This document shows positions 13,509 through 24,112 of a stretch of 64,000 nucleotides of DNA, piece by piece. The stretch spans positions 1 through 64,000 of the forward strand of contig BQMF02000754.1 of NCBI GenBank assembly GCA_027922465.2, given 5' to 3'. How positions within the stretch are numbered: position 1 is the first letter of the stretch; each line of letters begins with the position of its first letter. The position numbers and the translations under genes were made by a program. Below the pieces are notes generated by a model that saw only the letters and a list, made by a program, of their open reading frames with translations, was not told the DNA's origin and searched no databases. This DNA comes from Turritopsis dohrnii. Lineage: Eukaryota; Cnidaria; Hydrozoa; Anthoathecata; Oceaniidae.

Positions 13509-13929
13509 TATTTCGTTTGCAAAATAATACATAATGAATAATGCCCGCATTCCACATCGCTGGTACGCTAAATAACTATGGCCTTAAATGACAGTGCAGA
13601 CGGATATGTTTTTTGTGTCCGAAGTTTGGAAGGACGTCCGAAGTTAGGGCGATCAACGGTATACATATATAGTCAGTTTCAAGTATTTAGGCACAGGCAT
13701 CTGCAAGTAAAAATATAAAAAATTCCAGCTTTATACAAAAATTTTCACAGTATGCAGATTGTGATACAATATATCTTTCAAATGAGCTTCCACAAAGCAG
13801 AAAAATGTAACCTAAAAAGTAGACCGATCTGCTAGATGCGAAGGGAATTTGTCCTTTTTTCTTGTTCATCAAAATTTCAATATAAAACTGCAAAATGGAA
13901 GTGCTATCACAAGAATAGAATTAGGATAG

Positions 13930-14185
13930 ACCCACCCAACACAATGACGTCTCTATGACGTCATAAATAAGTCCGACCATGACTTTATACGACGTCATTG
14001 AAAGGTCATCGTGAGGTTATTTTTGCAACATAAACCGACGTCATATGCTGACGTCCCTCAGACGTCATCAAATGACCTATTCATAACATAGTTTTGTGAG
14101 AATGACTCAGCTATGACGTCATAACGACGTCACTAAGACGTCTTATGACGCATTTATGACCCCACCGTGACGTTTTTACTGAGAT
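13930..14185. repeat. GACGTC-rich repeat block C, left copy
   Basis: Starts CCCACCCAACACAATGACGT and holds about a dozen GACGTC or TGACGTCAT motifs. It lies about 390 bp beyond the stop codon of the DUF4806 gene, with nothing coding between. It could be the terminal region of a larger DNA transposon carrying that gene; the other end was not found. Confidence 0.65.
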
Positions 14186-14572
14186 GAGAGATACTTAAAC
14201 AAAATTAAAAGAAGCGAATTTATAGTTATGGAAGCAAAGATAACAGATTTTTTCATCAGAAATATCTTTCAAATAAATATCATCTCTTAAAATATGTGCT
14301 TTATAAATAAAAATACAAAATATTAACAATTAAGAAAGTGTTAAAAAATGATTAGTGATATAACCATGTTCATAAATACAAGAGATAGAAAAGACTATAT
14401 CCATAAATTCTCCATTACACTCCTTGTACGTATTAACGTTTTGAAGGTCCTTGGACGGTGTACTCAAATGAAGTTACCTTAATGTTGAACATACGACGGG
14501 AGAGCTAAGTATGGAAAAAATTTATGGATAGCATGTTAAACACACGAAAACTAAGGAAAGTGTTTTTTCGTT

Positions 14573-17070
14573 TTATCGTTTCTTTAGTCTTTCAGGCGCG
14601 TGCTTCAAAACATCAATAATCGCTTTGTTCACAGACGCTTCCGTAGATTTTTGAGTTGCCAAAACGCCACCTATAGAAAGAAAAAGCAACAACCAAATTA
14701 AAAGTATTCAAAACACAATCCTGTTTAAAGTAGATTTAAAAGCAAAATACTTACCCATGACAATATCGTGAATGGCTAACCCATCAAATTTTCTTTTCTT
14801 CTTTAGCCCACAAAGACTATACTCAGATAGTACTTCATCATTAGTTACCCTGAAAAAAAAGTGCAGAAAAAAATGCTTGCTTTATTATGTCTTGATTACT
14901 CTTAAACTAACAATTAAAAATCAAAGTATTAGCCAGCAGTTAAGGGAAAACCCAGCCCATATTTTGTCCCACACCTGAAGATTTGGTTGGGATGCAGAAA
15001 CTTTAATTAGATCGTTTTTTCTGGAGAAAGAAACTTTACTTACGATAACAAGATATTTTTTACATTTGCTCTCACATCTTTGCCACCAATTCTGGACACT
15101 TTAGAAAGCTAAAATAAAATATATTAACAACATCCTATTAACAAATAATTGTGGGGTGAGTGATATATATCATCCTCTTTAAGGTTAACAACTATCCAAT
15201 AAAAGAAATCAGTAAAAAATGCAAAAAATAATGAAGCAAATTAACACTACATTCTGCTTACCAAGCTTTGATAGGCATCTCTATCATTTTTCAGGGTTTC
15301 ATTCAGTTGAATAAAATCGTCAATTGTATGGCACTTCTCAATGAAGGTGTCAGCAGAATTCTGATTATTTTTTCTTAGCCCTTCATTTACAGCATTCAAA
15401 TTTTCTGATGATGCATATAGAACTTTTCGTTGGAATTCTAGAGTTAAGTGATGGGATTTCCATTAACAAGACAATGAACAGATATTAACAGTAATAAATA
15501 TCAATTTATACATACCATCAGTAGTCAAGGGATATCGGTCCTTATTTCCATTAGACTTTGTCTTTTGACTTTTTGGTGGTGAGCTGGATGCTCTTTTTCT
15601 ATTTTGGATAATAGATAACAAAGAAGAGCTAGAAGCATCACTCGCTCTGCTGAATGAGTTCGAACTTTGTACAGGTGAAGTTTCTCGACAAGGCTTTTTT
15701 GTTCTTGGTGATCTTCTGGGAGAAGATGCTCTTTTTCTATTTTGGATAATAGATAACAAAGAAGAGCTAGAAGCATCACTCGCTCTGCTGAATGAGTTCG
15801 ACCTTTGTGCAGGTGAAGTTTCTTGACAAAGCTTTCTTGTTCTTGGTGATCTTCTGGGAGAAGAAAAGTCAGTTGAGACTGGCGAACATAAACTGTCCGA
15901 ATCAGATATTATTTCCCTCCTTGATCCTAAAAAAAAAAAAAAAATAGTAAAATAATATTACGTATTTATCAATAATTTGATCATAGTTTAGTTCGACTTT
16001 TATGCCCACTGCCTTGGTGACTTGATCCTTTACTTGTTGTCTTTGCATTGGGTGTTGATGGCACAGAGTCTGAAATTGTAGGTGACAATGAAAATAGAAG
16101 TAATCTCATAACAGCTTTAAAAACAATCTAGAGACAGACTATTCCAATTAGCATTTTAAATCGGAAAATCTAATGATGCATCCAAGCAAAGTATTTCGAT
16201 TCCCACACCTAAATTATCAACATTAACTATAGAAACATTTTATCCAATTTTTATATGAAATTTGAAATTAGTCCAACCTAAATTCATTATTTCAAGAGTA
16301 TAATTTCTTACATATTATATGTAGTGTAAGTATCTATTGAAGTATAACAACTTACTACTTATAAAACTTCTTTCTATTGAATTCCTTCCAGATTTTGAAC
16401 GTGGTGGCGTAGGTAATTTGATATCTGAAATGTCAAATTTCTTATGCAGTTACGACAAATTATGGGGCAACTTTCTTTAAAAAAACTTTTTTTATACCTG
16501 TTGAAGTAGTTTTAGTTTTCTTCACAGACAAATGTTCATCACAGCTTGAAAACTGGTAATCACAAACCAGATCGTAGTCATCTAAACAGTTTAATATTAA
16601 AAACAAAAAGAACTATTTATGAAAACACACCTGATTTACAAGTTAAAACTCCAGCCAACACTTACCATCTTGAAATTTTACTTTAATTAACTTGTATGAT
16701 TTCCAACTGGCATAATCAGGCATCTTCCCCTCCTTCAGATCTCTTGATGCATTGACACTATTGGACCAATAAACTCGGTCACCAGAAATCCAATTAGAAG
16801 AAACAACAGCTTCTTCTATTTTGTTCCCTTCCAACAACTTTACCAATCATCACGAGGGCTGTCTGATCTAAAATCATCATCCGTTTCATCATCCGTTATA
16901 TCATCCTCCTCTTCTTCTTCTCTTTCATCATCGATGCTCAAAAGATAATTATGATTATTGCCTTCTTGAATGTTATCATTATCTTCCTCGTGTTCAGAAC
17001 TACTACCTTCGTAATCCAGTAAAAATCTCTCAGTTTGTAAACTTCTGCGCCACCTACTATATCTTGACAT
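14573..17070 (-). CDS. DUF4806-type multi-exon gene, left copy
   Basis: Exons (minus strand): 16843-17070 (acidic N-terminus, start M-S-R-Y-S-R-W), 16666-16846, 16498-16581, 16356-16424, 16034-16069, 15516-15926, 15262-15437, 15044-15108, 14755-14849, 14573-14670. From exon 2 onward all junctions are GT-AG and phase-consistent, giving 404 codons. Exon 2 has the W-I-S-G-D-R-V-Y-W segment typical of the N-terminal module of these proteins. Exons 7-10 match the DUF4806 pattern (I-G-G-K-D-V, N-D-E-V-L-S-E-Y, closing H-A-P-E-R). Function is unknown; the family is often multi-copy and linked to mobile DNA. The exon 1 frame ends in TAA just after D-D-W and exon 2 reads in another frame, a break or unrecognised splice shared by both copies. 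This copy keeps its 5' flank. Confidence 0.8.
15589..15864 (-). repeat. Exact-period 138-bp tandem duplication inside exon 6 (left copy)
   Basis: Two 138-bp units (15727-15864 and 15589-15726) encode a 46-residue Ser/Arg-rich repeat with S-P-R-R-S-P-R-T and S-F-S-R-A-S-D-A-S-S-S-S. The length is a multiple of three, so the frame is kept. Confidence 0.85.
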
Positions 17071-17247
17071 TTTAACGATGTTTTATAAACTATTCAAGAA
17101 GTGAGAAAGCAATGTTTCTAAGTCTTCACCACGTGCGCGAACCAGAATGAACCGTGTTAGTTATTTCACGGGGGTAAACAAAAATCATGTGATGTGTTTA
17201 AGAAACAAATTAAAGTCTGTGTAAAAATAGTGTGCACACTTTTAAGA
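16916..17247 (+). other. Single-copy spacer: 5' end and flank of the left DUF4806 gene
   Basis: This is the only part of the inverted duplication present once. It holds the first 155 bases of exon 1 (minus strand, start codon at 17068-17070) and about 177 bp of upstream sequence, where a promoter would lie. Its mirror partner, predicted between 17376 and 17377, is missing; the pairing sums on either side (34624 and 34291) differ by 333. Confidence 0.85.
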
Positions 17248-17376
17248 TTTGCTTGCCATTTGGTAAATACTGAATCAATTTTAACAAATTTGGTATCGTT
17301 GGATAGATAGATAATGTCTATCCAACGATACCAAATTTGTTAAAATTGATTCAGTATTTACCAAATGGCAAGCAAA
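17248..17376. repeat. Perfect 60-bp hairpin at the palindrome centre
   Basis: Bases 17248-17307 are the exact reverse complement of 17317-17376, separated by the 9 bases TAGATAATG. This is the original symmetry point of the giant inverted duplication; the left stem adjoins the single-copy spacer and the right stem adjoins the right arm. Confidence 0.95.
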
Positions 17377-19718
17377 GAAGAGGAGGATGATATAACGGAT
17401 GATGAAACGGATGATGATTTTAGATCAGACAGCCCTCGTGATGATTGGTAAAGTTGTTGGAAGGGAACAAAATAGAAGAAGCTGTTGTTTCTTCTAATTG
17501 GATTTCTGGTGACCGAGTTTATTGGTCCAATAGTGTCAATGCATCAAGAGATCTGAAGGAGGGGAAGATGCCTGATTATGCCAGTTGGAAATCATACAAG
17601 TTAATTAAAGTAAAATTTCAAGATGGTAAGTGTTGGCTGGAGTTTTAACTTGTAAATCAGGTGTGTTTTCATAAATAGTTCTTTTTGTTTTTAATATTAA
17701 ACTGTTTAGATGACTACGATCTGGTTTGTGATTACCAGTTTTCAAGCTGTGATGAACATTTGTCTGTGAAGAAAACTAAAACTACTTCAACAGGTATAAA
17801 AAAAGTTTTTTTAAAGAAAGTTGCCCCATAATTTGTCGTAACTGCATAAGAAATTTGACATTTCAGATATCAAATTACCTACGCCACCACGTTCAAAATC
17901 TGGAAGGAATTCAATAGAAAGAAGTTTTATAAGTAGTAAGTTGTTATACTTCAATAGATACTTACACTACATATAATATGTAAGAAATTATACTCTTGAA
18001 ATAATGAATTTAGGTTGGACTAATTTCAAATTTCATATAAAAATTGGATAAAATGTTTCTATAGTTAATGTTGATAATTTAGGTGTGGGAATCGAAATAC
18101 TTTGCTTGGATGCATCATTAGATTTTCCGATTTAAAATGCTAATTGGAATAGTCTGTCTCTAGATTGTTTTTAAAGCTGTTATGAGATTACTTCTATTTT
18201 CATTGTCACCTACAATTTCAGACTCTGTGCCATCAACACCCAATGCAAAGACAACAAGTAAAGGATCAAGTCACCAAGGCAGTGGGCATAAAAGTCGAAC
18301 TAAACTATGATCAAATTATTGATAAATACGTAATATTATTTTACTATTTTTTTTTTTTTTTTAGGATCAAGGAGGGAAATAATATCTGATTCGGACAGTT
18401 TATGTTCGCCAGTCTCAACTGACTTTTCTTCTCCCAGAAGATCACCAAGAACAAGAAAGCTTTGTCAAGAAACTTCACCTGCACAAAGGTCGAACTCATT
18501 CAGCAGAGCGAGTGATGCTTCTAGCTCTTCTTTGTTATCTATTATCCAAAATAGAAAAAGAGCATCTTCTCCCAGAAGATCACCAAGAACAAAAAAGCCT
18601 TGTCGAGAAACTTCACCTGTACAAAGTTCGAACTCATTCAGCAGAGCGAGTGATGCTTCTAGCTCTTCTTTGTTATCTATTATCCAAAATAGAAAAAGAG
18701 CATCCAGCTCACCACCAAAAAGTCAAAAGACAAAGTCTAATGGAAATAAGGACCGATATCCCTTGACTACTGATGGTATGTATAAATTGATATTTATTAC
18801 TGTTAATATCTGTTCATTGTCTTGTTAATGGAAATCCCATCACTTAACTCTAGAATTCCAACGAAAAGTTCTATATGCATCATCAGAAAATTTGAATGCT
18901 GTAAATGAAGGGCTAAGAAAAAATAATCAGAATTCTGCTGACACCTTCATTGAGAAGTGCCATACAATTGACGATTTTATTCAACTGAATGAAACCCTGA
19001 AAAATGATAGAGATGCCTATCAAAGCTTGGTAAGCAGAATGTAGTGTTAATTTGCTTCATTATTTTTTGCATTTTTTACTGATTTCTTTTATTGGATAGT
19101 TGTTAACCTTAAAGAGGATGATATATATCACTCACCCCACAATTATTTGTTAATAGGATGTTGTTAATATATTTTATTTTAGCTTTCTAAAGTGTCCAGA
19201 ATTGGTGGCAAAGATGTGAGAGCAAATGTAAAAAATATCTTGTTATCGTAAGTAAAGTTTCTTTCTCCAGAAAAAACGATCTAATTAAAGTTTCTGCATC
19301 CCAACCAAATCTTCAGGTGTGGGACAAAATATGGGCTGGGTTTTCCCTTAACTGCTGGCTAATACTTTGATTTTTAATTGTTAGTTTAAGAGTAATCAAG
19401 ACATAATAAAGCAAGCATTTTTTTCTGCACTTTTTTTTCAGGGTAACTAATGATGAAGTACTATCTGAGTATAGTCTTTGTGGGCTAAAGAAGAAAAGAA
19501 AATTTGATGGGTTAGCCATTCACGATATTGTCATGGGTAAGTATTTTGCTTTTAAATCTACTTTAAACAGGATTGTGTTTTGAATACTTTTAATTTGGTT
19601 GTTGCTTTTTCTTTCTATAGGTGGCGTTTTGGCAACTCAAAAATCTACGGAAGCGTCTGTGAACAAAGCGATTATTGATGTTTTGAAGCACGCGCCTGAA
19701 AGACTAAAGAAACGATAA
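17377..19718 (+). CDS. DUF4806-type multi-exon gene, right copy, lacking its 5' end
   Basis: Exons: 17377-17448 (only the last 24 codons of the acidic first exon), 17445-17625, 17710-17793, 17867-17935, 18222-18257, 18365-18775, 18854-19029, 19183-19247, 19442-19536, 19621-19718. Introns are GT-AG with matching phases, and exons 2-10 total 1215 nt ending in TAA. Protein order: W-containing N-terminal module, Ser/Arg-rich middle with a duplicated 46-residue block, and DUF4806 C-terminus ending A-P-E-R-L-K-K-R. Start codon, most of exon 1 and the upstream region were removed by the centre deletion; the exon now abuts the hairpin, so this copy probably has no native promoter. A TAA at 17449-17451 separates the exon 1 and exon 2 frames, as in the left copy. 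Confidence 0.8.
18427..18702 (+). repeat. 138-bp tandem duplication inside exon 6 (right copy)
   Basis: Units 18427-18564 and 18565-18702 differ at a few codons (for example R-K-L-C-Q against K-K-P-C-R), so the internal duplication is older than the inverted duplication that copied it. Confidence 0.85.
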
Positions 19719-20104
19719 AACGAAAAAACACTTTCCTTAGTTTTCGTGTGTTTAACATGCTATCCATAAATTTTTTCCATACTTAGCTCTCCCGTCGTAT
19801 GTTCAACATTAAGGTAACTTCATTTGAGTACACCGTCCAAGGACCTTCAAAACGTTAATACGTACAAGGAGTGTAATGGAGAATTTATGGATATAGTCTT
19901 TTCTATCTCTTGTATTTATGAACATGGTTATATCACTAATCATTTTTTAACACTTTCTTAATTGTTAATATTTTGTATTTTTATTTATAAAGCACATATT
20001 TTAAGAGATGATATTTATTTGAAAGATATTTCTGATGAAAAAATCTGTTATCTTTGCTTCCATAACTATAAATTCGCTTCTTTTAATTTTGTTTAAGTAT
20101 CTCT

Positions 20105-20360
20105 CATCTCAGTAAAAACGTCACGGTGGGGTCATAAATGCGTCATAAGACGTCTTAGTGACGTCGTTATGACGTCATAGCTGAGTCATTCTCACAAAAC
20201 TATGTTATGAATAGGTCATTTGATGACGTCTGAGGGACGTCAGCATATGACGTCGGTTTATGTTGCAAAAATAACCTCACGATGACCTTTCAATGACGTC
20301 GTATAAAGTCATGGTCGGACTTATTTATGACGTCATAGAGACGTCATTGTGTTGGGTGGG
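20105..20360. repeat. GACGTC-rich repeat block C, right copy
   Basis: Mirror of 13930-14185. It ends GTCATTGTGTTGGGTGGG. It lies 387 bp after the stop codon of the right DUF4806 gene. Confidence 0.65.
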
Positions 20361-20782
20361 TCTATCCTAATTCTATTCTTGTGATAGCACTTCCATTTTG
20401 CAGTTTTATATTGAAATTTTGATGAACAAGAAAAAAGGACAAATTCCCTTCGCATCTAGCAGATCGGTCTACTTTTTAGGTTACATTTTTCTGCTTTGTG
20501 GAAGCTCATTTGAAAGATATATTGTATCACAATCTGCATACTGTGAAAATTTTTGTATAAAGCTGGAATTTTTTATATTTTTACTTGCAGATGCCTGTGC
20601 CTAAATACTTGAAACTGACTATATATGTATACCGTTGATCGCCCTAACTTCGGACGTCCTTCCAAACTTCGGACACAAAAAACATATCCGTCTGCACTGT
20701 CATTTAAGGCCATAGTTATTTAGCGTACCAGCGATGTGGAATGCGGGCATTATTCATTATGTATTATTTTGCAAACGAAATA

Positions 20783-21315
20783 CAGTGGAACCTCTATTAA
20801 TGGCCACTTCCATACATCGGTCACCTCCTGATAAGCGGCCAGAAAAGAACGTCCCTGCCAAATTTATTGTCAAACTCTTATAAAAAAAACCTCCATGCAT
20901 CTCCAATCAACAGCCAAACGGCCACTTTCTATTGTACAAATGTCTAATTTTACCTCTATTAACGGTCAAATAAAATCTTTATGCAATCAAATGAATGGAA
21001 AAATAAAAAAAATGTTACTTTACTTACAATAATTATTTACAAAAGTAAAGTCAAGTCAAGCAGCCGTATCTATTGTAGATGTATTGAACAACTTTTGTGA
21101 AACATTAAGTGATGTTGACTTAGTAAGTGCTTTGAATCTTGTCACACTACGACTTGAAGCACTTAGGCTAAATAATGTTGTGTTTATTTTGATCATGAAT
21201 CAGCCTTTTTGATAAAAAAAGTATATTCATATAAAACCTCCATACATTGGTCACCTCTAATGCAACGGCCACTAAACTGGATCCCCCAAAGTGGCCGCTA
21301 TTAGAGGTTCCACTG
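20783..21315. mobile_element. Pogo/Tigger-like MITE with TA target duplication (right copy)
   Basis: Exact mirror of 12976-13508, flanked by TA at 20781-20782 and 21316-21317. It was copied as part of the arm, not independently inserted. Confidence 0.85.
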
Positions 21316-21974
21316 TAATGACATACAATGCACATTTTTTAACGATAATGTATAGTACATTATCGGATTTTAGAACAGACCTTTTTATAAATGTTATGAA
21401 GTATTACACAATACTAACGAGCCATTCTCTATTTATTTTGGTTAAATACATCAGGTGTGTTTGTTTCGTTTTTTCACTTCACGATATACTAACATTTGTC
21501 TAGACAGTCAAGTAAAAGAAAGTCACTACGCGGCATGTATCTTAGCAACGTTTATGTTCAAGATGATTATATTATTCTAAAATTTCAGTCACCACTTATG
21601 TTGATGATGACGTAGTATTATTTCTTCTTTATAACAAATTGTTGTGTTGATTTCGATTTCTTTATACGTCTCTACATGGTCTCTAACATGTAAAAAAATC
21701 AAAACTGCTGGTTATACAAAAAATAAAAAAAAAAAAAATAAAAATGAAATAAAAATGTTTGAACAATGATGGAGAGTATATCGAGTGCCGTCGCTAATTC
21801 TGATGTATATTTAATTTTAAAGGAGAACACAAAAATAAAAATCAACTTGAGCAACGAAGAAAAGATAGAAAAAAATGGAAATATGCAAAGAAATAACTAT
21901 TTCGTAAATCTCTCCATCGTTGTTCCGATGAATGTGATTTGAAGATCTATTTACAGAGGAAAAATTTACGAAAC

Positions 21975-22867
21975 CACCCAGCGGGCACAAGACGTCTTTG
22001 AGACGTCTCAATTTAATCGTAAAATGGTCGTTTGGTTTTGAGATCATTTTGCGACGTCGTAGGGACGTCTGAAAACGGGACGTCGCAATTGGGATCCTTT
22101 TACGATCAATTTGGGACCTGATAAAAATTTTCAAATTTCATTCTGCAGTCATTAAACAGTATAAATCGAGTAATACTAACATGCTTATATAGAATTTACA
22201 TTCGTATCGAATTCTGTTTATTGGTCGTGTAAGGGATGCTTTCACGACGTTTTTGGGACGTCTTTATACCCAGCGGGCACAAGACGTCTTTGAGACGTCT
22301 CAATTTAATCGTAAAATGGTCGTTTGGTTTTGAGATCATTTTGTGACGTCGTAGGGACGTCTGGAAATGGGACGTCGCAATTGGATCCTTTTACGATCAA
22401 TTTGGGACCTGATAAAAATGTTTAAATTTCATTCTGCAGTCATTAAACAGTACAAATCTAGTAATACTAACATGCTCATATAGAATTTACATTCGTATCG
22501 AATTCTGTTTATTGGTCGTGTGAGGGATGATTTTACGACGTTTTTGGGACGTCTTTATACAGATTAAATAACGACCTTCGAAACAATTATTAATTTAGGA
22601 TCATTTTGCGACGTCGTAGAGACGTCTGAAAATGGGATGCCGCAATTGGGATCCTTTTACGATCAATTTGGGACCTGATAAAAATGTTCAAATTTCATTC
22701 GGCAGTTATTAAACAGTAAACTTTGAGTAACAACAACATACTCCATATGGAATTTACATTCGTAACGATTCATTTTCTTGGTCGTGCAAGGGATGCTTTC
22801 ACGACGTTTTTGGGACGTCTTTATACAGATTAAATAACGACCTTCGAAACAATTATTAATTTTCAAA
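21975..22867. repeat. GACGTC-rich repeat block B, right copy (about 292-bp tandem units)
   Basis: Units start at CCCAGCGGGCACAAGACGTC near 21976 and 22268. A third, divergent unit ends near 22860 in GATTAAATAACGACCTTCG, a sequence also present at its other edge near 22562. Mirror of 11425-12316. Confidence 0.75.
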
Positions 22868-23589
22868 AGCGATTAGTCAACAAAGATTCATCGAATAGGT
22901 TCTACTACAGTTGCATGATTTAAAGAATTTAAAATAGACCAATCACAAATACGTAAGACAAAGAGAAATTCCCGGGTTATAAAATTCACATGTCATATAG
23001 AAAGTGTCAAAAGCAAAGACTTTCTTGTAAGAAAAGGTTAATACTGTTAATAATGATACATGTAACATTAGTTTCGATAAAAGACGTTTAGATAAAACTT
23101 AGAAGAATTAATTAAACATGACGTTTTGTCAAAGGTAAACTGGCAAAATGTGAATGGAAACACACCTTGAAAAGATACGATCCTGTTCGATGAAATTAAC
23201 AGTGAGTTTCTGTTTTCTGAATCCATTCGGTGGGTAATTTATACATATTTATACATTCTTGTTGAACTTAGTTTCAGCATTCCAGCATCAGGAAAGCACT
23301 GTAGATGACATAAAAAAACTTCCGTTGATGCTCAAAGATCTCCTGATCGATAATGAGGTTGGCGAAGTTTCAAAAAGGCCAGCGAAAGGGAGTTTTAAAT
23401 GTGGAAATACATGTGATTCAAAATTTTATAACTTGATGACAAATTAGTTATTATATGTTGAACTGTAAATTGTTGCGTTGTAAACTTTTAAAAAGAATTA
23501 AAAAGGAGACATCTATTGAATTTGTATGTTTTGTTGTTTTGATGATCCCAACATAGATGCCCTATGATTCAAGAAAAAGGAGGTTGTTA
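22868..23589. other. Non-coding stretch between GACGTC blocks
   Basis: AT-rich sequence with one 62-codon open frame at 23259-23447 (mirror at 10845-11033) that I cannot assign. The frames differ by one substitution between the arms. I see no signal of a real gene. Confidence 0.5.
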
Positions 23590-24112
23590 ATCGGACGACT
23601 CTACAATGTCGTTACGGCCAGAGATTGAAGTCGTTGCGATATCCTGTCGTTGAGACGTCTCAGTGAAGATGTGATTGGGACGTCTTTTGAGATTCCCACT
23701 TCACGACCATTGTGCGACGTCTTAGGGACGTCTTGGAAAGACGTCTCTACGACGTAAATTTCATAATCCTGCAACATCGTTACGATGTCGTTGGGATGTC
23801 ATCGGGACGTCTCAGTGAAGATGTAATTGGGACGTCTTTTGAGATTCCCACTTCACGACCATTTTGCAACGTCTTAGGAACGCCTTGGAAAGACGTCTCT
23901 ACGACGTCTCTACGATGTCTCTACGACGTAAATTTCATAATCCTGCGACGTCGTTACGATGTCGTTGGGATGTCATCGGGACGTTTCAGTGAAGATGTAA
24001 TTGGGACGTCTTTTGAGATTCCCACTTCACGACCATTGTGCGACGTCTTAGGGACGTCTTGGAAAGACGTCTCTACGACGTCTTTACGACGTCTTTGTGC
24101 CCGCTGGGCAGG
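23590..24112. repeat. GACGTC-rich repeat block A, right copy (complete)
   Basis: Three units of about 150-180 bp, each with GACGTCTCAGTGAAGATGT and TTTTGAGATTCCCACTTCAC, end in GACGTCTTTGTGCCCGCTGG. The 143-codon ORF through it is a translation of the repeat, not a gene. Confidence 0.8.

Larger units (their letters stand above)
8204..16915 (+). repeat. Left arm of giant inverted duplication
   Basis: Position x in this arm pairs with 34291-x (inner part), 34292-x (about 10321-12475) or about 37207-x (outer part) in 17376-29003. The steps in these sums mark a 1-bp length change in a T run, a 2761-bp deletion between 10320 and 10321, and a 154-bp deletion near 9898. Outside those gaps the stretches I compared are almost base-identical. 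I found only isolated differences, for example in the ORFs at 10845/23259 and near 11098. The arm carries its own copies of all elements listed for the right arm. Confidence 0.95.
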
